Notes under the pieces: model-generated
Told to the model about the DNA's origin: nothing
What the model saw: only the letters and a program-made list of their open reading frames with translations
The model's database searches: none
Made by a program: the position numbers and the translations under genes
Shown: piece by piece, positions 26,101 to 36,809 of the stretch
How positions within the stretch are numbered: the stretch's first letter is position 1
How the letters are laid out: every line of letters starts with the position of its first letter
NCBI RefSeq assembly: GCF_032854445.1
Contig: NC_088295.1
Coordinates: 35,620,510 to 35,684,509 of the forward strand
Direction of reading: 5' to 3'
DNA length: 64,000 nt
Source of the DNA: Liolophura sinensis
Lineage: Eukaryota; Mollusca; Polyplacophora; Chitonida; Chitonidae

Positions 26101-29100
26101 TAACTATATACTGTGATAAAGAAATTTCTTTTTTATATTACCATATATGCGATTTTGTGAAGAAATTTGCCCCATAATATTCCATTGGGTCGAGCTAATC
26201 ATAACCTGTCAACTCATGTTATCTAAAAACCTTTCAGCTTAAATGACCAAAGGGATGTTGGCATTGAACCTTGGTATTGCCATTAATGGATAGGATAAAC
26301 TTTGGTTAAGAGGATTCTGATTGCTGTCATGTTATCACCTCTGTACTGTTTGCTTTCAGTTCTTCTGGAGGTGGACAGGGTACAACTTTGGTTTAGATCT
26401 TATACTCTCCTACTCGCATGGGTAAGTCAGCAGTAATAACATCTAGCGTAACATTGGTATTCAGTCCCATGAAAAATTCTCACCTAAATTTGTAACTCTG
26501 AGAACATTTTGGCACTAGAACATTGTGCAATTGTGCAGTGCATTTTTTTAGTTACATAGTGACTCAGTATCAGGATTCGGAAAAATATTGTATCAGTAAC
26601 CCTCATATTGGATGAGACATCAGGTGAGCCTAATATTAGTATCAATGACAGCATATATTTTCATATCCTGTCATTGAGCAACCATGTAGCGAATTTATCC
26701 AGCAGAAGACACATCAATTCAGCAGAGAAGACTGATGTATAAATAAATCACTTCAACAATATGAACATTGTTTTCACAACCATAAACCACATAGCCAAGC
26801 AACCAGTAATTCTGACAGCTAGTTAATCAAAACATAGCTTCAGTTATCAATAAAATAATTAAAACAAATGTGATACAAAAAATTTGGATTCGAACTTCTT
26901 AGGTCATGGCCATCTGTTTTGTGTTTAGTGTAATAGGTATGAAGAGGAACACAATGAGTGAGGGCTGTCCTAATGCAGTCAGTCTTCAGGACTACAGGAA
27001 AGTCTTCTACAGGTAGGCAGGTTTAAACTGGACTGTAGTCAGTCCTCATGTATTAGTATGGAAAGGTAGACTGTCCTAATGCAGTCAGTCTTCAGGACTA
27101 CAGGAAAGTCTTCTACAAGTAGGCAGGTTTAAACTGGATTGTAGTCAGTCCTCATGTATTAGTATGGACAGGTAGACTGTCCTAATGCAGTCAGTCTTCA
27201 GGACTACAGGAAAGTCTTCTACAAGTAGGCAGGTTTAAACTGGATTGTAGTCAGTCCTCATGTATTAGTATGGACAGGTAGACTGTCCTAATGCAGTCAG
27301 TCTTCAGGACTACAGGAAAGTCTTCTACAGGTAGGCAGGTTTAAACTGGACTGTAGTCAGTCCTCATGTATTAGTATGGACAGGTAGACTGTCCTAATGC
27401 AGTCAGTCTTCAGGACTACAGGAAAGTCTTCTACAGGTAGGCAGGTTTGAGGTGGGCTGTAGTCAGTCCTCATGTATTGGTATGGATCGGTAGACTGTCC
27501 TAATGCAGTCAGTCTTCAGGACTACAGGAAACTCTTCTACAGGTAGGCAGGTTTAAACTGGACTGTAGTCAGTCCTCATGTATTAGTATGGACAGGTAGA
27601 CTGTCCTAATGCAGTCAGTCTTCAGGACTACAGGAAAGTCTTCTACAGGTAGGCAGGTTTGAGGTGGGCTGTAGTCAGTCTTCAGGACTACAGGAAAGTC
27701 TTCTACAAGTAGGCAGGTTTGAGGTGGGCTGTAGTCAGCCCTTATGAAGTGTTTTTGATACACAGTATAGCTGTGTACATGTAGGCTGTGGCTGTTAAAC
27801 CTGGCACAAGTCAAAGACCTGCATAGTTTATACACATGCTGATACCCTAAATCCTCCACAGGTTCTACAACTGACATTGTCCTAGTTTGGCATACAAGAG
27901 CAATGTTATCTGATCTAGACAGGCTGTTTTATAATGTATGTCAAGTCCAAATGTGCCCCTATGTTTTTAGTTTTCAAAATCATGAATTGTTTTTTAAATT
28001 GTTTCTTAAGTTATGCTTTACCACATAGATTTGTTAACTATTTAAGGGGGGGGGGAGGGCAAAAGTTACTGTATTCTTGCCTGTGTCACGGAAAGGTTCC
28101 TAGGTAGATTTCGTCTTTTGTTGCAGGTTGACTGTCCTCAGTCTCGATGAAATGGGCCGAACCAAAAACATGCAAAGTACGGGTATCCAGCATACATTGC
28201 TGGCCAAAGATGAGGTATGCTTTCTTATTTGCAGCGCTCCGATGACTAAGATTTAAAGTGGGAGTCCCGAGGGTTGATTGTAAGACCTGATGATGGGCAG
28301 TCTTGATACTTCCCTATCTTAAGAGTAAAGACAACACTAGTCCAAATGTGTCCATGAATAAACCATGTATTTCACATAAGATTTAAGAAGTGTAAGTTTT
28401 TTCTCTTGTGATGTTGCATAACTGAGATATGGCATATGGCAGTGTAATGTATGCTAAAATGCGAACTTCAAGAAAATGAAAGGCGCGACAATGTTTTGGT
28501 AGTGACCAACCAGGTGCAAGATATTTCTATAACCTTTCCACTGACATCACATGAACCCTGTTGTGCCTTTTAGAGTGACATGACAAGTTTTCTGGTTTGT
28601 CTAGCTTGGTGTATCTCATGGCCTCATAAGAATTCCTTATTGAAAGTTGTCAAGCATGTCAAAAAACATGTCTGAGGCCGTTTAGGCTTGTTTCCGTCCC
28701 TTATCTGAAATGACTCAGGATAGGTTGTTTGTCTTTTGAGTGGATAGGACCAGCACTAGTAGGCCTGGTGTGAGTTCGCTGAGACTGGGTGAGACTTGAT
28801 GTCTTAGGTGCTCCTGTATAATCTCACCACGATATCACTGCAGTTCTGCCAAAGTATAAGCCATATTAAAACAGTCCTGCATTCTTCCATTGAAAGTGAT
28901 GCCAAATCACAAAGCAACAAATAAATATATTCTTATCATCTGATCGTGCACATTGCAGTTTTCTGTTAAACTATTTATGTCCAAATTCTGTAGGCTATAG
29001 CATGTCATGCATTGTGCCATTTTATGGGGTCATTCAGCATTGTTTTAAAAAAAGACACAATTGAGCTCCGGTGATACCTCATTTCCTTAACTTTTCGCAT

Positions 29101-30387
29101 ATGAAAGATACGTTCAGTGTAATTTATGCACCTTTTACCTTTAATTTTGAAGACAAAACTGCATTGGTTAGGTTGGTCAGTTTGAGGGCTTCACAAAAGT
29201 AATAATTTTATCAGTCTACACAGATTAATACCCTCAGAATATATGCTTAAAAAAAGTATACATGTACCTTGCAAATGTGTGAAAAGATTCATTGGCCTCT
29301 AATAAGATATGGCCTTTACAGCCATACTGGATGACTGCTGTTTATTTTATATAAGGGAGTTATTCTTGAGTACCGCATAAAGCACGTATCAAATAAATAA
29401 GTAAATAAATTATATAAGAGAGCGGGACTTGTCTCAATCCCATTAGTGGACAAGAGATGTGTAGATAGCCAAGCTTCCGTTATTGGTGGGTTTCTATTGA
29501 CATTAAGAGGTCAGCAACGCTCTTGGAGCTATTTGGACAGCCTTCAACCAATAAGGGGCTCATGTCTATACATCACACATGACAAAGTTTGTCAGCAGCT
29601 TGCCTAAAAAGCATATTTCCGTCAACCATAAAACTTACTGCAGTATGGTGAAATAAATTCTTGACTATAGAAATAAACGGCAGTCAAATAAATAACTGAA
29701 TAAGTATTTTGTTTTTTATTAATCAGCTAACGGTGGTGTTTTGCATTGACATGTTGACAGGAGAAGGTGATCATGGTGTGTAGTAAGGACCTGAAGTTCC
29801 CTCTTCACATAAACCTCAACTTGATGTTTGCCACACCCATGCAGGACCTGCCCAAGCCCGTGCTCTGTCCCCCAGAACCCTGGCACTGTGACGTGGAGAA
29901 ACAAGACGTCGCATTGCAAGTGGAAGCCTCAGATCTTTTGTCAGAAATTGAAAGTGAAACTGAAGGTGTTTCCCTATGCAGATATCGGTACATCCAGCCT
30001 ACAAGTATGTCTCCTGTGAAGCTGTCCAGAGAGACACAAACACACAGGACTAAGACTGTTCATTGGTCCTCTTCAGACCCTGTGATATCTGGCAAGGTGC
30101 TGAACACAAGTATTAACAAATTTACAGACAGATCACCTGTAAATACTCATTGTTCCAGAAGTGAAAGTACAACGGCTGATGTGATCTCTGATAGCGATGA
30201 AGAGAGCAGAACTGAGTTGACCAGATCAGGTCAGGACTGGAGTAGTACATTTGAAAGCCAGACCAGTGGTACTGATAGTTCCACAATTGCAAGTACTAGC
30301 CATTGCCCTCCCAGCACAAGTCACTGCCTTGCCAGGTCAAGCCTTAGTCTAAGCAGAAGTCATAATCAGGCTAGTCCAAGTCATTAA
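17200..30387 (+). CDS. GMCL1: Germ cell-less protein (GMCL1), BTB/BACK-type, complete
   Basis: This is a BTB protein of the nuclear envelope. In flies it is a CUL3 substrate adaptor needed for germ-cell formation. Fifteen exons in fitting phase: 17200-17330, 17678-17801, 19181-19277, 20062-20159, 20619-20665, 20931-21062, 22262-22346, 22834-22924, 23522-23653, 24636-24705, 25355-25436, 26360-26421, 26929-27012, 28127-28214, 29761-30387. They give 649 residues; vertebrate GMCL1 has about 515-526. The N-terminus MGTAFSF fits an N-myristoylation pattern (inferred), followed by a basic NLS-like RRKRKR at 18-23. BTB residues run from TSKYIYQTLFLEGQGSDV through YFSSMFCGSW. Later hallmarks are CGYYSSAHTYGL, WMFLQL, RCGR and FWRWTGYNFG. 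The last exon adds a Ser/Thr-rich tail of about 140 residues beyond FPLHINLNLMFATP, which accounts for the extra length. Introns after exons 9, 11 and 13 hold tandem arrays that start at or in the exon end. Confidence 0.95.
17500..17650. mobile_element. Remnant of the same MITE-like family in GMCL1 intron 1
   Basis: Keeps TAATGCCTTCAGAATATGCT and the end CATGCAAAACGCTGAAGAAT, with unrelated sequence between them. Confidence 0.5.
18682..19005 (-). mobile_element. SINE-C copy in GMCL1 intron 2
   Basis: Minus-strand head GGTGGCCTGCTGATTAGAG with the arm CTCGAAGTCGAG. The body contains ACCCAGTCACATTATACTGA on the plus strand. Clear homology over 300 bp to 2095-2400. Confidence 0.78.
20168..20320 (+). 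mobile_element. Degraded SINE-A-like fragment in GMCL1 intron 4
   Basis: A GGGGCCTCTGCAGG start, a CCGTGCTCTGCCCGGTTTCC core and an AATAAATAT end remain, with much of the body lost. It sits only a few bases after the exon 4 donor. Confidence 0.55.
21180..21425. mobile_element. MITE-like palindromic element, copy 1
   Basis: The left end AATTCCTCAACTTATTCGCC and the right end GCAAAAAGTTGAAGAATTAT are imperfect inverted repeats. The inside has GCAATTTATGCACATTTTAT and TTTCAGGGCTTCACAAAAAG. Same family as 29075 and 41665. Confidence 0.75.
21775..22050 (-). mobile_element. SINE-A, best full-length copy
   Basis: This is the best-kept copy of the most frequent SINE here. Read on the minus strand it has a tRNA-like head with an A box (TGGCTCAGTTGGTTAG) and a B box (GAGTTCAAGTCC). 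Next comes a central part with CAACCTGTGGATGGTCATGG and TCCACCCACCATAATGCTGG. The 3' tail is AAGTGAAATATTCTTGGGTA, then AAACACCAATCAAATAA. It lies in GMCL1 intron 6. Confidence 0.88.
22505..22728. mobile_element. Second MITE-like family, copy 2, in GMCL1 intron 7
   Basis: Begins TACTGTAAATGTTGAACG and TTTCAGTGGAATTTATGCAT, contains ATTAAAGATGCAAGCTTTAT, and ends AAAAGGTTGAAGAATTAGGG, an imperfect inverse of the start. Confidence 0.7.
22926..23165 (-). mobile_element. SINE-A copy
   Basis: A second copy in the same orientation in the next but one GMCL1 intron. The tail and central part are clear and the tRNA-like head is incomplete. Confidence 0.82.
23572..24575 (+). repeat. 103-bp tandem array made from the end of GMCL1 exon 9
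   Basis: The first unit is the last 82 bases of coding exon 9 plus its donor and the start of the intron. About eight further full copies and one partial copy follow directly in the intron. Each repeats the coding segment around GATGGCAGCATGTTGTC and the bases at the exon border. Some copies keep ATTAG|GTAAGT, some read ATTAC|GTAAGT, and some read ATTACATACGT and have lost the donor. Confidence 0.93.
25433..26055 (+). repeat. About 60-bp tandem array starting at the GMCL1 exon 11 donor
   Basis: About ten units of roughly 56-62 bp carry CAGGTGAG, then ACAGGTAGATACATGGGTGA and CTACCCTACTCAGCTAC. The first unit coincides with the real exon 11 border (GGGCAG|GTGAGT), so a donor-like CAG|GTGAG is repeated through the intron. 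The units are quite diverged. Confidence 0.88.
26965..27740 (+). repeat. 106-bp tandem array made from the end of GMCL1 exon 13
   Basis: The first unit is the last 48 bases of exon 13 (from CTGTCCTAATGCAGTC) plus the donor GTAGGC and intron start. Units begin at about 26965, 27071, 27177, 27283, 27389, 27495 and 27601, followed by shortened copies. The copies are nearly identical, and most read CTACAG|GTAGGC or CTACAA|GTAGGC. Confidence 0.93.
29075..29300. mobile_element. MITE-like palindromic element, copy 2
   Basis: Shares TTATGCACCTTTTACC, GAGGGCTTCACAAAAGTAAT and the end TTGCAAATGTGTGAAAAGAT with copies 1 and 3. Confidence 0.7.
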
Positions 30388-30942
30388 GATTGATATTCAC
30401 CCCTGACTGCCTTTGCAGTAACTCATGTTAAAAACCTGTATTTTATATACATCTATGTACATCACATAACCTCCTAATTTATATGAACAGCGTGTTTTTT
30501 TTTTTGCTTACCAGTACTTCAATCACAAGGTGTTCCTTTTCAAAATGTGTTAATTTTAAAATAAGCCTCTCTTGTTTTTGTCCCAATACATAAACTAAAG
30601 AAGAGTGGAGACAAGAAAAACCAGAAATGGTGATCAGCAGTAGAAAGTATAGAGCCATTGATACCCAGAGTTTTATGACTGACATAGTTTATTTATACTA
30701 ACTTGTCCTTATGCAGGAGTGCGTTACTCAAGCCTGTGACATCAGAGCACTGCTCATCTGTATAGAGAACACACTGATGCACTGAGGTTGACCTCCTTCT
30801 ATGTTATGGGGCAGGGGTATTGACTACATGGTTTTCAGCAGCCCTTTGTTCAGCTGATAAGGCTTTTGATTTATGAGAGAGTGAACTATTGTTTTATTAG
30901 GTGGAGGAAAAAAAATTAGCGAAGTAAATAGTTTAAAACATG

Positions 30943-30948
30943 AATAAA
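30943..30948 (+). other. Candidate GMCL1 poly(A) signal
   Basis: AATAAA lies about 555 bp after the GMCL1 stop, in AT-rich sequence, with a T-rich run about 35-50 bp downstream. The call rests on position and motif only. Confidence 0.35.
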
Positions 30949-31938
30949 CTAACATAAAACATCACAAAATTACATTTTTTACCAGAATTTTTTTTTGTTA
31001 TTATTTTCTGTGAAGATTGTCCACACATAAAGTTAGTTACATGTGAGCGGTTGTTGATGTTCTTGTACCCAGTTCCTGAAGGTCTGAATTCATTCTTTAT
31101 TATCGTGTATTATAAAATCTTATGGGTTGTACCTTGTTGCATGTTTTGTGTATTTTTAAAGGGATCACCTTGTGGTTGGTTGTAATGGGTAATGGTTGTT
31201 GTTTAGGTTTTGTCCACAGCTTGTCACATGCTCGGTATATTTTATTTTATGGAAGAGGATAAGATCTCTAAATCTCTTGGTTTTGAATGACTAATTTATA
31301 CTCAAAACACACACTTAATATGTTTAATCTAGCATGTTAATGAATTATTTATTCCAAGAATCAAATTACAAAGGGATAAAGGACCTCTTGAAACTAGATG
31401 GGAAATCATCTAATCTCTCAGGTTGATTGCCAAACTGCTCACAGTGACAAATTGAGAAATGACACAAGGGCTTTCCCAGTATGAGTTATGTAATAGATGT
31501 TGCCGATGGAATGGACCAAGCTAAAATATTTGTTGCTAATCATCAGCCTACTTTATGCCGTCAGATGCATGGCACATTATCCTTTTCCATCTAATGTTGG
31601 TATCTGAAACGAAGTTTTGTCTTATGACTGATACTGTGGATACATGACGGTGTCTTTGACATACATGTATTACGAAGCTAAAATGATAAGCAGGTGCCCC
31701 CTTGGTCAGTGTAATTGTATGATATCCTGTTAACTGAAGTAAATACCATTGAGCTTTCATTAGAAGAATACTGTATATAATTTGTATAGATGTACAGTAA
31801 TATATTTAAACTTACCGGTATCTAACACATACCTTGACAATATTTAAAGAAATACAAAAAAAGAATTTTTGGTGTGGTTCAAATTCACCCCACAATCCTC
31901 CTTTACCTGGCTTTGTTAAACACTAAAAAAAAGTATGC

Positions 31939-32016
31939 AGGTATAGGATTCAAACTCGTTATCCTAAACGACATAGCGTTTTCAAGGCATGCATGTTACC
32001 ACTGGACCAATGGGGA
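31939..32016 (-). mobile_element. tRNA-like SINE head or decayed tRNA pseudogene
   Basis: Minus strand reads GTCCCCATTGGTCCAGTGGT with an A box and GAGTTTGAATCC as a B box, spaced like a tRNA. I could not fold a convincing complete tRNA, so a SINE head is more likely than a working gene. Confidence 0.42.
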
Positions 32017-32754
32017 CAATGAGTTAACAGCCATGAAATATTATGGTGAATGTAAAGTTCATCTGAACTTCCAAATTATTTAATTTTTTTTTTTATTTAT
32101 AAAATTATGATTACGTTGAACCAACACAATATTTCGTGTTAGCTTACAGCTCCCTGACTAGTCACCAAATATGTGAAAATCATTTTGGTTCATGTTACCA
32201 TATTTTTATCATGAAGGGAATTTCCTCAGGAAAACGCCTTAGAATAGCAAAATCTACTTTTGATCCTATTTTTTATGAAACAAAAAGTAAAAATCGCATC
32301 ATGCCAATTTTTCACACACATCCTTCAGTAATTGTGCGTCATATTCAAGTATTCACTCCTTTCTTTTTTTGCATGAGGAAGAAATACACCTCACTGTTTC
32401 ATGGAAGTGGGATAATTTCCCAGCGAGTTTTAAGGGGCCCTTTATCTGTATAGCGAAGACAACGACAGTAGTGGATTCTTTATCGTGTCAGTCGAAATCA
32501 TATCTGTTGATACAGATGGACTTTCATTGTGATTATACACAAGTTAAGTTTTGTCAAATTCAGTTCATGCATCATCATTTTCCATTGCAACTGAAGAAGT
32601 TAATTGTAAAACTCAACATTCAACAGCCTCACTGATCTTAGTCAAGGGATTACTGAAGCTGTGCTGAAGACCTAGCTCAAGCTTTTGATCAGTGAAGTCA
32701 TGGTCAGCTGTGAATGTACACCAGGAGATTTCAAAAGAGTCTTGCCAGCTGTGA

Positions 32755-32935
32755 TGGTTACTTTGCCAGATGTGGTGGCCACCTTGCCATGTGTCGTGGT
32801 TACTTTGCCACGTGTGGTGATCACCTTATGTGTAGTGGTCACCTTGCTAGGTGTGGTGATCACCTTATGTGTGATGGTTACTTTGCCAGGTGTGGTGATC
32901 ACCTTATGTATAGTGGTTACTGTGCCAGGTGCAGT
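32755..32935. repeat. Short-unit minisatellite
   Basis: Nested short repeats of GTGGTCACCTTGCC, GTGGTTACTTTGCC and GTGGTGATCACCTTATGT types, with variants. All three plus frames stay open over part of it, which explains the long spurious reading frames on both strands here. Confidence 0.8.
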
Positions 32936-33339
32936 GCCGCTTGGAGTATAACATACTTGTATGGGGATGGTTTCACCACCCCATACTTACACACTTAGAA
33001 GCTGTATCTGGGTGGGAAGGGCTTTGTATGGGTTAGCTTATGCTCGGCAATATCTGCACTCAAAATTCATATTTGGTAACTTAGCAGGTATACAAACACT
33101 ATAATTTCAATATAACTACAAGAATTTTGTATTAAAAAAATTACAGGTGTAAGGATAACAGGAATAGCCACATGTATATTTCCTATTTATATAAAAAATG
33201 CAATGGTTAAAAAATACATATGGTTTAAACAATGTTCATGATATTAAAGTCACATGAAATAACAACAATTGTGTTGGTTTTTTTCTCTACATGTAACAGG
33301 TGCTCTTCATATATCCAGGCAGGAGGGACTTGGTGGATA

Positions 33340-34283
33340 AGATCGTCTTTCAATGACTAGGATGCAACGCTGTATCCCAGCCATGGGTGGGGGAAAACAT
33401 AAAAATTCAAAAAGTCTCACTGAAGAACAAGACGCTAAAATACACGCAAACTATAAGGTCATATCTACTTGGGATTTCTCCACTCTCTATACTACTCCTC
33501 ACACAGATTTAATTGATAGAATTTCATCCCTAATTGTTTCAGGGTTAAATAAAACTGGTCAATGTCGAAGACAACAAAACCTTCTTCAGTTCAACTACAT
33601 ATAAGGGTTACCATTCATCGGATGTTTCCATGTTCACTTATTTGCTTGAATTTCTCAATAATAACATCAATGTGAAACTGAGGGAAATATCAGCAGTGTA
33701 TAAGTGTTCTCATGGTTACAAATTGTGCCCCCCTTTTAGCCCACCTATACTTGTTCTCATATGAATACGACTATATGCAGAAACTATTAAGGAGTAATCC
33801 TCACCAGATCCCGATCTTTCTCATTCACTGAATGGTTTATTGATCATCTGCTGGCTTTAAACTTTCATGTTTACCAAAGGCTGTGAAAGATATTTACCCA
33901 CCTTTGCTGGATTTAAAGGAAACCGCGGATTCTCCAGATGGTACATCTTATCTGGACCTATATTTGTACAAAGACCAAAACGGTTTCATCTTTCCCAGAT
34001 TTTACGATAGTTTCAATTTTGACTCTGTAAATTATCCTTACTTGGACAGCATTGTATCTAAGGGTCCTGCATAAGGTGTGTGCATATCTCACCTTGTAGC
34101 ATTTGTCACACCCTGCGTGATGTGTGAAGATTTCAATCAACTTCACAATTGATTACTGCAAAAACTAGTGTGTCAAGATTATTCCATGTAATGCCCTCAC
34201 TCTAAGTTTCTTAAGTTTTACCATGAGTACAATTCTTTTGTAGGTAAATATTGATAGAGCGTCCAAAATCTCTGGCTCTCTGC
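33340..34283 (+). mobile_element. Penelope-like retroelement fragment, decayed
   Basis: Peptide words such as STWDFSTLYTTPH and TSYLDLYLYKDQNG, then FNFDSVNYPYLDS, match the reverse transcriptase and following region of Penelope-like elements. Those carry FSTLYTTIPH and SFLDLNL with VNFPFLDGDVP. It is broken, with several interruptions and both ends missing, and is best read as a fossil. A SINE-A copy abuts its right end. The call rests on motif memory. Confidence 0.7.
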
Positions 34284-34525
34284 TTCATTTATTTATTTAT
34301 TTGATTGGTGTTTTACGCCGTACTCAAGAATATTTCACTTATGCGACGGCGACCAGCATTATGGTGGGAGGAACCCAGGCAGAGCCCGGGGGAAACCCAC
34401 GACCATCCGCAGGTTGCTGAGAGACCTCCCCACGTACTGCCGGAGAGGAAGCCAGCATGAGCTGAACTTGAACTCACAGCAACCGCATTGGTGAGAGGCT
34501 AACCGATTGAACCACAGAGGCCCCT
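34284..34525 (-). mobile_element. SINE-A copy, nearly full length
   Basis: Tail repeats TTTATTTATTTATTTGATTGG, central part and head are all recognisable. It follows directly on the Penelope-like fragment, so it probably inserted into or beside it. Confidence 0.85.
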
Positions 34526-34997
34526 TCTGCTTCATGATTGTGTCCAGTTCCGCTTAACCAGGGTCTAGGGGCGGTATATTCATGGTGAATTAGATTGCCA
34601 CTTTGGATACATGAACAGTTGCAAACAAAGCGCAACTGAGATACATATTTTGTTATTAACAACTGATACTCTAGCATGGTACATGATTTCAATACTGATT
34701 TCATTAAGTCTCCTAGAACATACCTTTTGTCTTTCCTACATCACTGACCGCTTCTTTTTGTATGATTTCGTCCTATTTTCCTACTTAATATACTTTTTTA
34801 GTTCTTTGGTAATTTGTGTTAAAAGTCGTTTCAGGAATTGGCCTTGCGATCAATGATCCAGAACATCCTTTTTGGTTGACGGCTGGTATACGAATGTATG
34901 TTTCGACACATAGATTTGAAATTTCCCCAGCCTCTTCTGTTCTTGGCTTGACAGTGCTTAGAAAGCTTCTGGGCCATCCTACATGAAGTTTGTAGGG

Positions 34998-35098
34998 CAT
35001 ATAGCATATAATGTAACATATAGCATATAATGTGACATATAGCATATAATGTGATATATAGCATATAATGTGACATATAGCATACAATGTGACATATA
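34998..35098. repeat. 20-bp tandem array
   Basis: Five copies of CATATAGCATATAATGTGA with small changes lie just beyond the Penelope-like remains. Confidence 0.85.
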
Positions 35099-35551
35099 CT
35101 GAGCTTGCTCCATGATGGATATCTGTGCCTTACACAGAAAAAGTTGTAAGTCACTTGCCAAAGGTCTATAGTTTAATACTCTTGGTGTTATGGTTTCCTC
35201 TGCACAAAAAGCTGCCTGTCATACATATGAAAAACTAAAGTTGCTTGCAATCCTACAGGACCTATGTACTGACCGTTTCTCTGCGACAGTCTGCTTCTCT
35301 TATTTAGAGGTTAGGCTTTTGGACAGGAATGTGGAAAAGACCAATTCTATGGTCATTACTTAAGTCAAACGATCGATCCACGAGTCAGACATTTCATGAC
35401 ATAAACTTGCACCAAGACAAAAACAGGCTAAGCTTTCAATGCTGATTCATTCATATGACCTCTTCATGTCAGTACAATTTTTATTTCAGATATATGGCTA
35501 ATGTGTATTTATACAAAAATAATATGGTCGCTGATAGAGGCCATCTTAATT

Positions 35552-36580
35552 CAGGCAGCGAAATTTGGCCTGCCTGCGAAACCCAGAAATCGGTTACGTC
35601 TTTTCCGCCTCGCCTAACTGATCATTCGGTTACGCCACGTATGTTTATCAACCCGATCGGTTACGCTAATTGTTTACGTGGTTTATGTTTCAGGCATCAT
35701 TCTGGATCATTAATAAAAGTATTCAGCTCAATGTTATGTTTGTTTTTCTTTTCTATATCTAGCAGCTCATACCGTAAGGTTGGTGAACAAAAGAAAGAGA
35801 AATTTTACACTCACACGGTGTTTCAACGTTGTGTGTTGCGTGGTTGGTACTTGACTCCTGTGGCACATTTTTACGTGAAATTCTGTTATACAGGCTTATA
35901 TGTTTGCAATATGCCCAGTCCAACAGTAAGTACTTCCAGTAAGTGTCATTACGGTATTGGGGAGCGAGTTTGGTATCCCTGATTACAGATAATTAACGCA
36001 GTTTCCAACGCACGTGGTGTGAGTCTTATCACAGTGATATATATATATATATATATACTCGCTACAGGGCCGGGAGAGACCTTGACGTCACAGGCCTATG
36101 CGTCACAGGCCTGTGCTCTAAATCAGAACGCAGCCGGTGAGGTCCCGTGAGGGTTCCATCAATCTGTACGGTAGACTCGACTAATTTGGGCTTGAGTAGC
36201 AGTTAAACTACATGTACATGAAAAGGTAACCTTGTTTTATTTACTTGCGTGATCGTGAAAAGATAAGTCAAAATAAATAATTTGAGTATTATCTCAAAGC
36301 CTGTAAAGCATATATGAATGATTACATTTCCATGTGACCAGCACAGGCAGCTGGCTGTGGCTGAAATCAATGTTTCTATTTTTAGATGCGTTGCCATACT
36401 GGCCGCGTTGTGATTATGAAAGCTGTTCAGTCCAGTTTATCTGTAGTTACCTAATGCACACTGACTCTAAGGACGTTCTCGTTGGACAGTTGGCCTAACC
36501 GATTTTCCGGTTAGCCAAATTGAACCGCACGTAACCGTTGCGCGACCGACGGTTTCGTTCGCGCCAAATTTCGCTGCCTG
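35552..36580. mobile_element. Non-autonomous DNA transposon with 18-bp inverted repeats
   Basis: The ends CAGGCAGCGAAATTTGGC (35552-35569) and its reverse complement (36563-36580) are perfect inverted repeats. Both are flanked by TTAATT (35546-35551 and 36581-36586), a 6-bp target duplication. Inside each end, copies of CGGTTACG/CGTAACCG and CGGTTAG lie as subterminal repeats. The 1029-bp body has no recognisable transposase, so it would depend on another element. The superfamily is not assigned. Confidence 0.85.
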
Positions 36581-36599
36581 TTAATTAATACTGCAACCT

Positions 36600-36755
36600 T
36601 TGTGCCCCTCTGTGCGGAAGGCGCAGAACTTTGCCCCAATGGTCGTGGGTTTCTCCCAGACTCTGACTGTTCTCCTCCCACCATAATGCTGGTCGCCGTC
36701 GTACAAGTGAAATATTCTTGAGTACAACTTAAAACACCAATCAAATAAATAAATC
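36600..36755 (+). mobile_element. SINE-A 3' part next to the inverted-repeat element
   Basis: Contains AATGGTCGTGGGTTTCTCC, CTCCCACCATAATGCTGG and AAGTGAAATATTCTTGAGTA with an AATAAATAAAT end. It begins about 14 bp after the right target duplication of the element at 35552-36580 and lies in or near the NAF1 3' UTR. Confidence 0.8.
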
Positions 36756-36809
36756 AAATCAAAACTGGATGCTATCAGTAACAACAGAATGACCTAACAG
36801 TCTGGCATG

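Larger units (their letters stand above)
30388..36809. other. GMCL1-NAF1 intergenic region, rich in mobile-element remains
   Basis: The two genes converge here, so both 3' UTRs end in this gap. It contains a tRNA-like SINE head (31939-32016), a GTGGT-type minisatellite (32755-32935), a decayed Penelope-like fragment with a SINE inside its remains, a 22-bp array (34998-35098) and a 1029-bp inverted-repeat element (35552-36580) followed at once by a SINE tail. No host gene was recognised. Confidence 0.6.

Noticed and set aside
31939-32016. A functional tRNA gene on the minus strand
   Set aside because: A and B boxes are present but I could not see a full cloverleaf with paired arms. A SINE head or pseudogene is more likely.
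32672-32998. Long frames on both strands with repeated Val/Thr peptides
   Set aside because: Open frames are a by-product of the short-unit minisatellite here and are not evidence of a protein.
35455-35982. 175-residue open frame upstream of NAF1
   Set aside because: It crosses the left end of the inverted-repeat element, has no recognisable domain or motif, and shows no splice or conservation signal. Treated as chance.
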